Assembly: GCA_928212115.1 (NCBI GenBank)
Contig: CAKMRJ010005634.1
Coordinates: 126,468,902 to 126,532,901, forward strand
Length of the DNA stretch: 64,000 nt
From: Lactuca virosa
Lineage: Eukaryota; Streptophyta; Magnoliopsida; Asterales; Asteraceae
Direction of reading: 5' to 3'
Below, in pieces: positions 1-9,490 of this stretch. Position numbers and translations under genes: made by a program. Each line of letters begins with the position of its first letter. Position 1 is the first letter of the stretch. Under the pieces are notes generated by a model that did not search any database, had not been told where the DNA came from, and saw nothing but the letters and a program-made list of their open reading frames with translations.

Positions 1-1274
1 CCGTAGTACTCACTATTCAGTGAGAGGTCGTTGTGATACTATGTGGAGCTGTGGTACCCACTAGTCAGCGAGAGAATGTTGTGATGAAGTGCTCTCTGAT
101 CAGAGCTTGACGCAGAAGAGTTTTAGGCTTGGGTAGCCCTAATATTTGACTTGTGGAAGCCTGGGGTCGAACCAGGGCGAGACTGGGGTCTACATGTTTG
201 TCGGAAGTCGTGACATTCCGAATGGAGTAGTGGTTTTCGTGGCCAAGGGAAGTGAATCAGTGAGGTACGCATGGGTTGCGGGTCATGAGTCATGAGTTGA
301 GTGGTTCATTGGGACGAGTGGTTCCAATTCTGGATCGGACCAGACTCTCGATATTAAGTTTGACTCTAGTGGTGCATTGAGTAGGCGAAATGAGACTCCG
401 GATTCAGAGATGGGTTCCATTTTGAGGAATATTGTTTGTCATCAGATATTTTAGACCGGAGTGGGTCAGTTCATTGGTGTGGGAGGTACCGCGAGGCGCT
501 CGTATCGAGGGAGTAGTGTTCGATGGGGGTCGAGGGTGAAACAATTTTGTAGGATTGTGGAATCCGTTGGGGTAAAGAGAACTTTGTGACTTGGGTGTCA
601 CTGGGCCGAGATAGTTGTTATGAGATGGAAGTCAGTAAGACATTTCGGGATATGTTATGGGTGACCTTCGGAGGTTCAACTGTGGAGTCAGAAGTTGACC
701 TAGTGCTCAGTATTAAAAAGGGGTATGAGGAACGAAGCTGGGACTTGTGATTGTGATGTTTGAGGACACTTCTGAGCGAGCTTGGTTATTCTCTTGTGTC
801 TGAAGGGCAGAGTGTTGAGGATTCTTTCTTCGGATGGGTTCTGATAGCAGTTTAGTGTATGATCCCTGGTGGGGTGTGGACCCTTCAGTTTCTTGGGGCG
901 TGATTTGGATCATTAGCATGTTGATATGAGTAAGCGGTAGCCGATTGTTGGATTTGGTCTTATGAGAATCAGAGGATCAGTGAGTTATCAGGGTTTGATA
1001 TTCGAGGAGCAAATATCATGGTGATCGCTTGAGTAGGCGGTCTGGCGGCGGGTCAGGCCACTAGAGCTTTCGAATAGTGGGGAGGAGTATACTAGCGACA
1101 GAAGAGTTGGTTCAGTTATGGTCTTGGGAGTTTTGTGTGGTTTCAGGTGTCCATAGAGGAAGATATTGGGGTAGTATGAGATCCTTTCGGTGGTGCCTTT
1201 GGATTGATGATTTCATTATGTGAGTGGTTAAGGAGTGATTTCGAGGGCGAAATCTAATTCAAGTGGGGGAGAAT
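1..1274 (+). mobile_element. 3' internal domain of gypsy-type element G (non-coding)
   Basis: No open frame with retrotransposon similarity is visible on either strand. The stretch ends in a purine-rich polypurine tract (about 1261-1273) directly before the LTR start, which is where second-strand priming would occur, so it is the 3' end of an internal region whose 5' part lies outside the window. The text just before the tract (a 'gaggacgaaatctaa'-like string) closely matches the same position in element A (about 37770-37800). A stretch near 440-475 resembles one near 51035-51065 in element C. I infer a shared non-coding domain rather than pol. Confidence 0.65.
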
Positions 1275-1475
1275 TGTAACATCCGGATTTTTAGAGGTAT
1301 TATGGTGTAGGTTAATCTTGTGATTAAAGGAGAGACTCGACGAGTTGAGGGTCCAACTCACCGAGTCGAGTCGGGTTTCTCCCGTGGATTTAATGAGTGG
1401 ACTCGACGAGTCCGAGGAGAGGGACTCGTCGAGTAGGCGCTGATTAGAGAAACCCTAATTTCCGGGGTTTGGGAC

Positions 1476-1485
1476 CTATTTAAAG
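1476..1485 (+). promoter_or_regulatory. Probable TATA box of LTR G
   Basis: CTATTTAAAG lies about 40 bp after the second palindrome pair, in a setting (aaccctaat, then ggtttggga) that recurs upstream of a similar AATTTAAG in LTR B near 30520. Placement fits the start of R. Confidence 0.45.
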
Positions 1486-2519
1486 GCACTTATAGCCTCA
1501 TTTGCGGCCACCCTTTCCCTGGAAGCAAACCCTAAAGGTCATTTGAGCTAGAAAGTGAGAGAGAAGCTATCTTGGGATTTTTAGTGTATCATTTGAGAAG
1601 AAGAGAAGGAGATCAAGCAAGGATCAAGAGGGGGAAAGTTGGATCCAGTGATAGATCGTCCAGAGCTTCTGAGGAAGGTAAAATTCTGCACCTTTCTCAT
1701 TATTTTGGTTAGATCTCATGTGTTTGGAGTTCTAGGGATTTTACCACCTTTGGTTTGGGACTTTGAGTAAAATGGATTAGCTAGAAGCCTAGTCCTCAGA
1801 TCTGGACCTTGTGAGGTCCCTAGAGTCCAAAGGTCCCAACTTTATTCATCCAAATGAGGGTTGTTGTGCTTAACACCTTAAGAAGGGCTTGTTTTGGCAT
1901 TTTGAGGCATTTATGCCATGTATGAACGTAAAGGTCGAGACTTTATGTGTCTCTGGTGTATTAAAGGGCTAGATCTAGGGTTTGGAAAGAGAGATCTGAC
2001 TTTGGACGTCTCAATGAGAAATCAGACCGAGGGGACTCGTCAAGTCCATGAGTTGACTCGACGAGTCAGTGAGGGTTTGTCCCGATGAGCTTGAGCATGC
2101 GATAGCTCGACGAGTTGGGGGTCAACTCGACGAGCTGAGCTGGACTGTCACGAGATTTCTGAGGAAAGTAAGTGGACTCGACGAGTCGCAAGGGTGCACT
2201 CGGCGAGTCGGGTCAGACATGGACTGTTGACTCGAGTTTGACTTCTGTTGACTCTGGGGTTTGGTCAACATGAGTAATGGAGACCATGGAGGGGTAAAAT
2301 GGTATTTTACCCAATTCAAGAGTTAGAGAAAGAAGAATAGCCCTCATTTATTGGGGTCGTGTGAAGAGTATTGATTAGAGATATTCATCTTTTGTGCTAG
2401 GCGGAGGCTAGTTCGAGTTTCGGGTGCGAGGGTATTTACTTGCTGCTTGTCAGGTGAATCTTCTCACTATACTTTACCTAGAGTGGTAATTAGAGATGTG
2501 TGACAGAGTACCTTGTATG

Positions 2520-2520
<1 letters not shown>

Positions 2521-2583
<63 letters not shown>
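2521..2583. repeat. TA microsatellite
   Basis: About 31 uninterrupted TA units inside the intron-like part of LTR G. Confidence 0.95.
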
Positions 2584-2587
<4 letters not shown>

Positions 2588-2636
2588 TGATACACTGCAT
2601 TATTTCTATGTGATTTATGCTATGTATTGTTCAGAG

Positions 2637-2755
2637 TTTACAGAGTTAGGGCCGGAAGGTCCACAGAGTTAGGACCAGAGGGTCCACAGAGTTAGGACCA
2701 GAGTTAGGACAGAGGGTCCACAGAGTTAGGACCAGAGGGTCCACAGAGTTATAGC
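2637..2755 (+). repeat. Minisatellite in LTR G
   Basis: Roughly five imperfect units of about 24 bp, each built on 'cagagttaggaccagagggt'. It lies between the donor-like site at 2454 and the acceptor-like site at 2841. Confidence 0.85.
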
Positions 2756-3032
2756 CTCGAGTGGCTAATACGTGCTGTATGTGGTATTTTGGGGAACTCA
2801 CTAAGCTTCGTGCTTACCGTGTTATGTGTTATGTGTTTCAGGTTGTTCTCAGGAATCGCGGGAAGCCACCAGTTTGATTGTACACACCAGAGAAAGAGTT
2901 ATGTTTTGAGGATCCTGGATTTTTAATGGAGTTGTGTTTTGTAATTTGAATAAACGAGATTTCTATACAATATGTTATGAAAAGTATGCGATTTTAAAAT
3001 GAAAAATTTGTTTGAAAAATTACGGTGTTGCA

Positions 3033-3699
3033 TGCTAAAAAATCTATGTTAAGTCCAAAGCAAAATGAGTATATTGCCCTCATCTTTATCTCCCCTGTCA
3101 GTGAAAACTCTAAAAGAATCAGAATGGAATGAAGTTTTTCTTATTAAACATGTTTTTGTTTATGTAATTCATTAATTGCATTACATTTTTATTTTATTAT
3201 TTTACCATTCCAGTTTGCTTGCTAGAAATAACAACATACATTCATTACAACTTTTATAATTTTAGGTTTCATGTTTTCAAGCAATAGCGTCGTAACTTAT
3301 AATGTTTTTTTCTCTACAATGATGTTAATTCCCTGTGCTTAGATATATGTTGCGTAAATTGCATATTTGCCTATTTGTCCCTGCACTTAGTTGTTTTTTC
3401 GTTAAGGTACAAGAAATAATGTTTTCCAAAACTTGGTTATTCCCATCGCATTTTGATCGTCCTTTCATGACCCCATCTAGTAAAATTCATTGCTTTTTTT
3501 GAAAGATCATGGAAAACAAAGATAAATAGAGGTTTACAAGATATTTTTTTATTGGAAAATAAGAATGTTCGTCGCTATTTTTAACACATACACACTCAAA
3601 CACACACACACATATAGCCAGACACATTGTATATGCTGATGTTGTGTGACTGTATTAATAAAAGGCGTACATAATTAATGGGGAAGTACAATGTTAATT

Positions 3700-3757
<58 letters not shown>

Positions 3758-4888
3758 CCATCCTACTTGCATCTCTTTTTGTTGTCCAAGTATAACAATG
3801 TACTTATATTTATGTTGTCTAGGTATAACAATGTACTTATATGTTTATAATAACATCATATTCTCTGAAAATAGCATCCTACATTCGGAAATGTGGAGCT
3901 TTCTTTAATCTATACTATTTCAGTTTGCTTGTTAGAAATAGCAACATACTTTCATTACAATCGACATCATTTTTGGTATGTGTTCAAGTAATATCAGTTC
4001 CATGTGCTTAGATATTTAGATATATGGTTAGAAAAATACATATTTGGTCATTGTGCTTAGCTGTTTTTTTTTGATAAAAATATAAATAAAGTTGAGAAAT
4101 TGAGAAAACAAAGTAGGATGGTTCGTTGGTTCTTGGCAAACATAATATGGGGAAATTGTAAGGAATAGCAATGTATTCTACTCTTTTTTTTCCCAATATA
4201 TGTAATCTACTGAGGAGAGTTTCAACAATTTTTTTTCCAACATATGTATTCTACTCTTTTTTTTTTTGCCCTTTTCGCACATCTAAAAACTTCAAAATGA
4301 GGAAAGTTTCAACAAATTTTATTCCAACACCGACATATTTAAAGGGATATACAAATTTAGTCTTTAGTAACAGAAAAGAGCAAACACAAGAAATACCAAT
4401 GTACTTTTATTTATTTGTGCATTGCAGCATCCTAATTTCAACATTATATGTTCATGCTTTTTTTTTTCTTATTAAGGCAATATACATTGAAAATTTTGCC
4501 CGATTATAGCAATGTACTTTCAATTGTTTTTTTATTAGCAATAGATTTTGAAGAAATAAAAGATGGATTCTATAATTAAAAAGTCAACAAAAGTGCTCTG
4601 CCATTTCTTGTATTTAATCACTAAGGTAGAATTTAAGTTACATTTCCAAAAGTAGCACATAATTCCAAGAACAACAATGCATTACAGGATTCTATAATGA
4701 CGATCGCAAAGTTGGAAGATAATTTATTTAAAGTCAAAATGTAATAAATTACCATGTTCAAAATCATGTAATCACTTCCTTTCTCTTTCTTTTTAACTTA
4801 ATGGTCCGAAGACTTTAAATGAAGGAGCATATATGAAGGCTAATTACAATTTTAAATTGAAAATCTTAAGCAAGTTGATTCTTAAGAG
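3033..4888. other. AT-rich intergenic DNA with a degenerate repeat
   Basis: I see no gene. A loose motif, 'agcaatgtacttt' with variants, returns near 3226, 3793, 3828, 3937, 4166, 4398, 4507 and 4672, suggesting an old, heavily diverged repeat. A pure TA run occupies about 3702-3753. Short reading frames here come from the TA run and T-rich tracts and are not credible genes. Confidence 0.6.
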
Positions 4889-5461
4889 CTAATAGCTGAT
4901 TTTTAGAAAATTTATTACAAGGAGAAGAGTATCATAAGAATCTTTTCCATTAGATGTGTCTTTTTCTGCAAGAAAGGTATCTTTTGTCTTTGACCCAATC
5001 ATCATTTTTGAGCTCTCAGCTAAAATGCACAATGCATCTAGCTTTTTGTCACCCACCTCCAAAGCATCATGAATCTACAACAAAAATATGAAATTTAATT
5101 ATAAGCAAAAAAAAGGCGTACACAAAATAATATAATGTAAAAAAAGGAAGTCAAGAAGAGATTAAGAACCAGATCAATGCTAATTGCTAAGTGCTAAGTG
5201 GGACATTATTTCGAGCTTTTGCAATAGCATATACATACTCTACAAACTAAGAAAAAAAAATTACATTCAGATGTTTAAAAGATCATGAAAAGAGTTTAAT
5301 ATTCATATAAAATTTAAATATCCTTAGGTTTCAGTTTTATGCAAGCTGAATTCAAACACAGAATATGAATAATTTGAAAGAAACCACCAATTATTCGTAA
5401 GTATGAAGATATTTAAACAGACTTTGAAATGAATGACACCAATGTTGTTAAGAAGCTCAAT
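4889..5461 (-). pseudogene. CTR9-like (PAF1 complex subunit) gene fragment
   Basis: Three minus-strand pieces read as parts of CTR9 (plant VIP6/ELF8), the tetratricopeptide scaffold of the PAF1 complex that acts with RNA polymerase II in the nucleus. Piece 1 (about 5461-5423) reads IELLNNIGVIHF. Piece 2 (about 5239-5170) includes AIAKARNNVPLS, then hits a stop next to a short 'ttagca' duplication. Piece 3 (5074-4889) starts after a good acceptor (ttttgttgtag), includes IHDALEVGDKKLDALCILAE and later DGKDSY-like NGKDSYDTL, and stops at 4889. Their order matches the family as I remember it, but about 60 residues between pieces 1 and 2 are missing. Surviving splice sites argue against a processed copy. 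The intact CTR9 gene must be elsewhere. Identification is from memory of the family. Confidence 0.6.
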
Positions 5462-5612
5462 TCATACTTGTTCATTTGACTTTTTCAAAAGATTTCGTGT
5501 CTATCATACAAACATGTTACTTAGGAGTAATAATACATAGACATATGCAAATTGTTTTAGAAAAAAGAGACATTAATTCCTTAATAGTCAAAAAATTTGT
5601 GAATTTAAAAAT

Positions 5613-5618
5613 AAAAAA
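5613..5618 (-). terminator. RNA polymerase III terminator
   Basis: A run of six T on the minus strand directly follows the discriminator base of the tRNA gene. Confidence 0.8.
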
Positions 5619-5690
5619 CGCCGTTGCCGGGGATCGAACCAGGGTCACCCGCGTGACAGGCGGGAATACTTACCACTATACTACAACGAC
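5619..5690 (-). tRNA. tRNA-Asp (anticodon GTC)
   Basis: This 72-nt gene folds as a cloverleaf: acceptor strand GTCGTTG pairs with CAACGGC, the discriminator is G, the anticodon loop reads CTGTCAC with GTC, and the B-box is GGTTCGATCC. It supplies aspartate to translation. It is transcribed away from ndhU, whose start codon is 170 bp off on the other strand. One oddity: the T-stem 5' strand reads CCTGG where the usual form is CCGGG, leaving a U opposite C. It could therefore be slightly impaired or a diverging copy, but the promoter boxes and terminator are intact. Confidence 0.93.
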
Positions 5691-5860
5691 TGATATGTTA
5701 TGAGCTTTGCAATAATTTTATTTATTGTTTTTTAAATAAAACGATTGGCTGTAAGACAACGTTGCGTTATCTATTTCTTTCTCATGGTTTTGGATTTGTA
5801 GTTTTGTAGACAAGCGTGGAAGAGTAATGAAACCGTATAACGGAAATTCTCCCCCAACGC

Positions 5861-7875
5861 ATGGCCATGGCTACGTCGGCGACCACCACCACTTCCGCCA
5901 CTGCAAGTATTTATCTCTGCCGGAAACCTCTGGCCATTGGAAGAAGCTGCTCCAACAATTACATCAGTTTCGTGAGGAAATCAACGCGTCGATTCTGTGT
6001 CAGTAGTTCCGCCGACGATTTACCATCGTCGTCGGCAGCCACTACGGAGGTCGAGGGAACGGAGGAGAGTAAGATTGAAGTACCAAAGGGACCTCCTTCT
6101 TTGATTTCTGCCCTAAACGTAGAAAAAGCTCTTCGTGGAATTGGTACTCTTTTTTGAATTCTAATTGTTTTCCATCTTTTTCACCAATCAAACACTATAG
6201 GGAATATGAAATTCCATAAAAAAAAAAAACAATGAAATTTTTGCTTGTCGGGTGTAAAATTTTGAAAAAAAATCGCAGAAGTCTGATGAAGTTTCTATTT
6301 AGAATGCAGCCATTACAGATGCAGATTACTATGGCATACTAGGACTAAAAAAGGGATGTCCATATGACCAGGTTCGTTAAATTCTTCTGTCATTCATTTC
6401 AATTTCACTCCATGGTCAACCCTCTTCTTCTAAATTCACCATCCCAGGTCAAAGTTGCATATGATGTAAAGCTTGAGGAACTAATGAACCAAGGTCTGGA
6501 ACAAGAGGAGCTAACCAAGAAGCTTGACCTCTTAAAGGTACGTATAAAAAGTTAAAAACTAAAAAGTCCCAAACAAGAAATGCACACCAACTGTTTGATA
6601 AAATGTCTTTTGTTTATGTTTCAGGAGTCCTACACAATCTTGTCTTCAGTAGAGGATAGAAGGCTGTATGATTGGAGCTTGGCAAGGAATGAAAACCCAG
6701 ATCGATATGCTTGGCCTTTTGAGGTTGATATTACTCAAACCATAAATTCACCAGATACCCCTCCTCCAGCACAGGTAAATCTCTGACTTTATGTACTCTT
6801 TGGGATCAGAATTTGGTAATATGATATGTTTAGTTTAGGCCCTTAGGGTTTTTGGATTGTTCCTAGTTGGTGTATAAATGTGTAATAAGTAAATAACCCT
6901 CCCATATGGATAGAAAAAGAAATTTATTTAGGAAATATTTGTTAGGAAAGGACATGAAGTGACTAAAATTTAAGACATTGTAGTGAGTTTGACATGTATT
7001 TGGAAAAGCTACAAGTAGAGTTTTTTTTTTTTTTAAAAAAAAAAAAATCAAGGTTTCTTGGTAATTAACAAACTCCTCATATAAGCTTTTTCAATGATTG
7101 TGTGGGCGACATATTTTTCCAACTAATTGTAAGCAACAACATATGAAAATATCCCAAAAAAAATAGATTTGAAAAAACTCTCCTATTGTGAGAGATGCAA
7201 TAAGGTTTTTTTACCTTGAGCTTTTTCTATTGTGGATATCCCAAAAAAAAGAGATATGAAAAAGCTTCACTAAAAACATTTCTTATTGTGGATGCTGAGC
7301 ATCCACAATAGGAGAGCTTACTAGTGGATTTTGTTATGAAAAAGTTGGAAAAGAAAAAAAACTCGTAGCTTTTTCAATTTGCTTTCTTCTAGATGTTTTC
7401 ATTTGTCTTTTAGTTACAATTGGTTGAAAAAATATGGGACCCACACTATCATTGAAAAAACTCATTAGAAAAACTTGTTAATTAACAAGCAACTTGAAAA
7501 AGCTTTTTCAATTATCAAAGAGCTTTTTGGTTTGAAAAGGCTCCTATTATGGATGCTCTTAAGATTAAAAAATCACAATTTTTGTATCATCCATTTTCAA
7601 TCTCTAAATAACCATATAAAATATATTTTTTTTAGTTCTGTTCAGTCCAGTCAGTTTAGTTTAGTTATGTTCTGGCCAGTCCAATCCAATCCAATGCAGT
7701 CTAGTCTTGTCTTATTCCCTCAATGTTACAATGGAAGTAAAGTATGACATGATGGTTAAATTAAATGGTGATATTACAGGACCCTGAAGATTTTGGGCCC
7801 ACTAGATTTGTAGGATACTTCCTCCTCACCTGGATTATCCTATCCCTCTCTTTATCTGTTGCATTTAATCGCTAG
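5861..7875 (+). CDS. ndhU: NAD(P)H dehydrogenase-like complex subunit U, chloroplast
   Basis: NdhU (CRRL) is a nuclear-encoded subunit of the chloroplast NDH complex, which takes electrons from ferredoxin in cyclic electron flow around photosystem I. Five exons join cleanly: 5861-6143, 6310-6371, 6448-6537, 6625-6774 and 7780-7875, all with GT...AG introns, giving 226 residues. Residues 1 to about 50 are rich in Ser, Thr and Arg and look like a transit peptide. Residues about 98-165 form a J-like domain (DADYYGILGL ... ESYTILS ... RRLYDWSLARNENPDRY) with no HPD triad, so co-chaperone activity is unlikely. Residues about 206-224 form a single C-terminal membrane span (VGYFLLTWIILSLSLSVAF). The first ATG is used; a second is two codons on. 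Intron 4 (about 1 kb) carries a MITE. NdhT, the related J-protein subunit, is the main alternative, but the C-terminal anchor and the length favour NdhU. Confidence 0.9.
7297..7558. mobile_element. MITE in ndhU intron 4
   Basis: A 262-bp element is bounded by 18-bp inverted repeats, GAGCATCCACAATAGGAG at 7297-7314 and its complement with one mismatch at 7541-7558. Its left end abuts another copy of the same terminus in reverse (a palindrome around 7284-7309), suggesting a second element or fragment on its left. No clear target duplication is visible, so I do not assign a superfamily. Confidence 0.6.
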
Positions 7876-9017
7876 CTTCGTTCCTTACCCAATTTTCAAA
7901 ATCATGGCGCTTTAAATGTAAGAACAATATTTATTCATATATCTTTTGTCAATACTTATATTCTTGTTTTTTCGTGTACATTTCTAGTTATGGTCTTGAT
8001 CGAACAAAATTGTAATTTTGCAAAATTATCCTTTTGAGTTACCAAAATAATTTAATCTGGATATAACTATCATAAACATCACAATTGATTGAAACAAAGA
8101 AGAAATTGCCGATAGCTTTTGTCTCTACCAACAAAAATAAGTAAAATAGTGTTGTAATTTGTTTATATGTTTTTGATCACCAAATCGTGATAATATATAT
8201 CCACTTGTAGTTTATTTGCTATTTAGATATTATTCATTTATATCCCTTTAGGCTATATACTTTACATTCATAAATCTAGGGATAATGAAAATGAAGGAAA
8301 GCATAAAGAAATTAGGGAAGAAGATGAATGAAATGGAATGTAAAACTGATTCACTTGTAATAACATCACTACTTCACCAAGTTTAACATAAATTGACTTT
8401 TAGTTAGACCATAAACAACTAATTGATACCCACAAACAATAAAATCGATGCCAAGACATTTAATTAGACCAGAAACATTTAAAGGGTGGAAAAGGTGCTG
8501 ACCCCTTATGTGGGAAGTTACAAGTTTGATCGTGACTTGGCTTGTTTCCTTCGTTTAAGCCTTTATTTTTATTTTTCAGTCGTTCAAAAAAAAAAAAAAA
8601 CAATAAAATAGAATTTGATACCCATAACAACTAATTAAGGCCAAGAAACAGTAACTAAGACCAAGAAACACTAAAAAAAGCCTTTATTTTAGTTCATTCT
8701 CATAGACGTCAAATTATAAAAGATGATGACGTCATTCTCATGTTAAGAAACTAAAATAAAAAATGACAAATCTTCATAGACAAAGTATCAAAATCCACAA
8801 AATTTGGACCTGCTTCATCATCTCTTATAATTTTAAATTTTGGAAGATGTTTTTCTAGTCCACTCTAGCAATAAATAAATAAAAAGATAAGTACTCTTAG
8901 TCTCTTACAAAATAATTTATATTAAAGAAAATAAAATAATATAAATGTTTAAATATAAAAAACCATATCTAATTTCTCATCCAATATCCAATCTTATGAA
9001 CAAATTAATGGTTCTAA
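7876..9017. other. Intergenic DNA downstream of ndhU
   Basis: It starts with the ndhU 3' UTR, then AT-rich sequence. A weak SINE-like segment (about 8478-8601) has a degenerate B-box (acaagtttgatcgtg) and ends in about 15 A. Related short strings (accataaacaactaattgatacc and variants) recur at about 8408, 8450 and 8625. No gene seen. Confidence 0.45.
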
Positions 9018-9159
9018 TGTATTAGGTTGAAGCCTATTACAACGAGGAGTTACATGTCTTCTGGCGTTGCTTAAGGCTAACTCATAGCCAACCGTGGACA
9101 ATCGTATACCCAATACATGTCTAAAAAGTCTTTGCAAATTAGGATATTTAAGAATATTA

Positions 9160-9490
9160 GGGTGCGTTTGGTTGAGGAAAATTTTCCAAGAAAAACAGAA
9201 ATTTTGAAAATGCGTTTGGTTCGTTTAGTTTTCCAAAATTTTTCTAAGAAAATGAAAATTTTTATTTTTCCAAAATTGCATGTAAACTAGAAAACGTGAT
9301 TTTTACAATTTTCCAAAGTCATCTGAATTTCTAAGATGCAAAATGAAAACTCCACATTTCCAACCAAAAATATTTTCTAAATTTTTTATTGAAAATTGAA
9401 AATTGAAAATTGAAAATGAAAACTCAATTCTATTTTTCGAAAACATTTTTTTTGGAAATTGAAAATAGTTTTTTACAACCAAACGCACTC
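9160..9490. mobile_element. PIF/Harbinger-type MITE
   Basis: A 331-bp element with ends GGGTGCGTTTGGTTG and the complement of GAGTGCGTTTGGTTG, flanked by TTA at 9157-9159 and 9491-9493, the three-base duplication of this superfamily. It sits inside the hAT C-terminal coding remnant, whose reading resumes on the far side. Confidence 0.85.

Larger units (their letters stand above)
1275..3032 (+). mobile_element. 3' LTR of gypsy-type element G
   Basis: The LTR starts TGTAACATCC directly after a polypurine tract and ends GGTGTTGCA, giving TG...CA ends and about 1.76 kb. It holds five pairs of an ACTCGACGAGT-type palindrome (1335-1434 and 2035-2208), a probable TATA box at 1476-1485, an intron-like segment 2454-2841, a TA microsatellite and a minisatellite. 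The conserved string TGGGGAACTCACTAAGCTT (about 2791) is shared with the LTRs of A, B (diverged) and C. The 5' LTR is outside the window, so the target-site duplication cannot be checked. Confidence 0.8.

Noticed and set aside
5476..5703. 75-codon plus-strand frame overlapping the tRNA gene
   Set aside because: Antisense to a clear tRNA-Asp; the frame has no other support.
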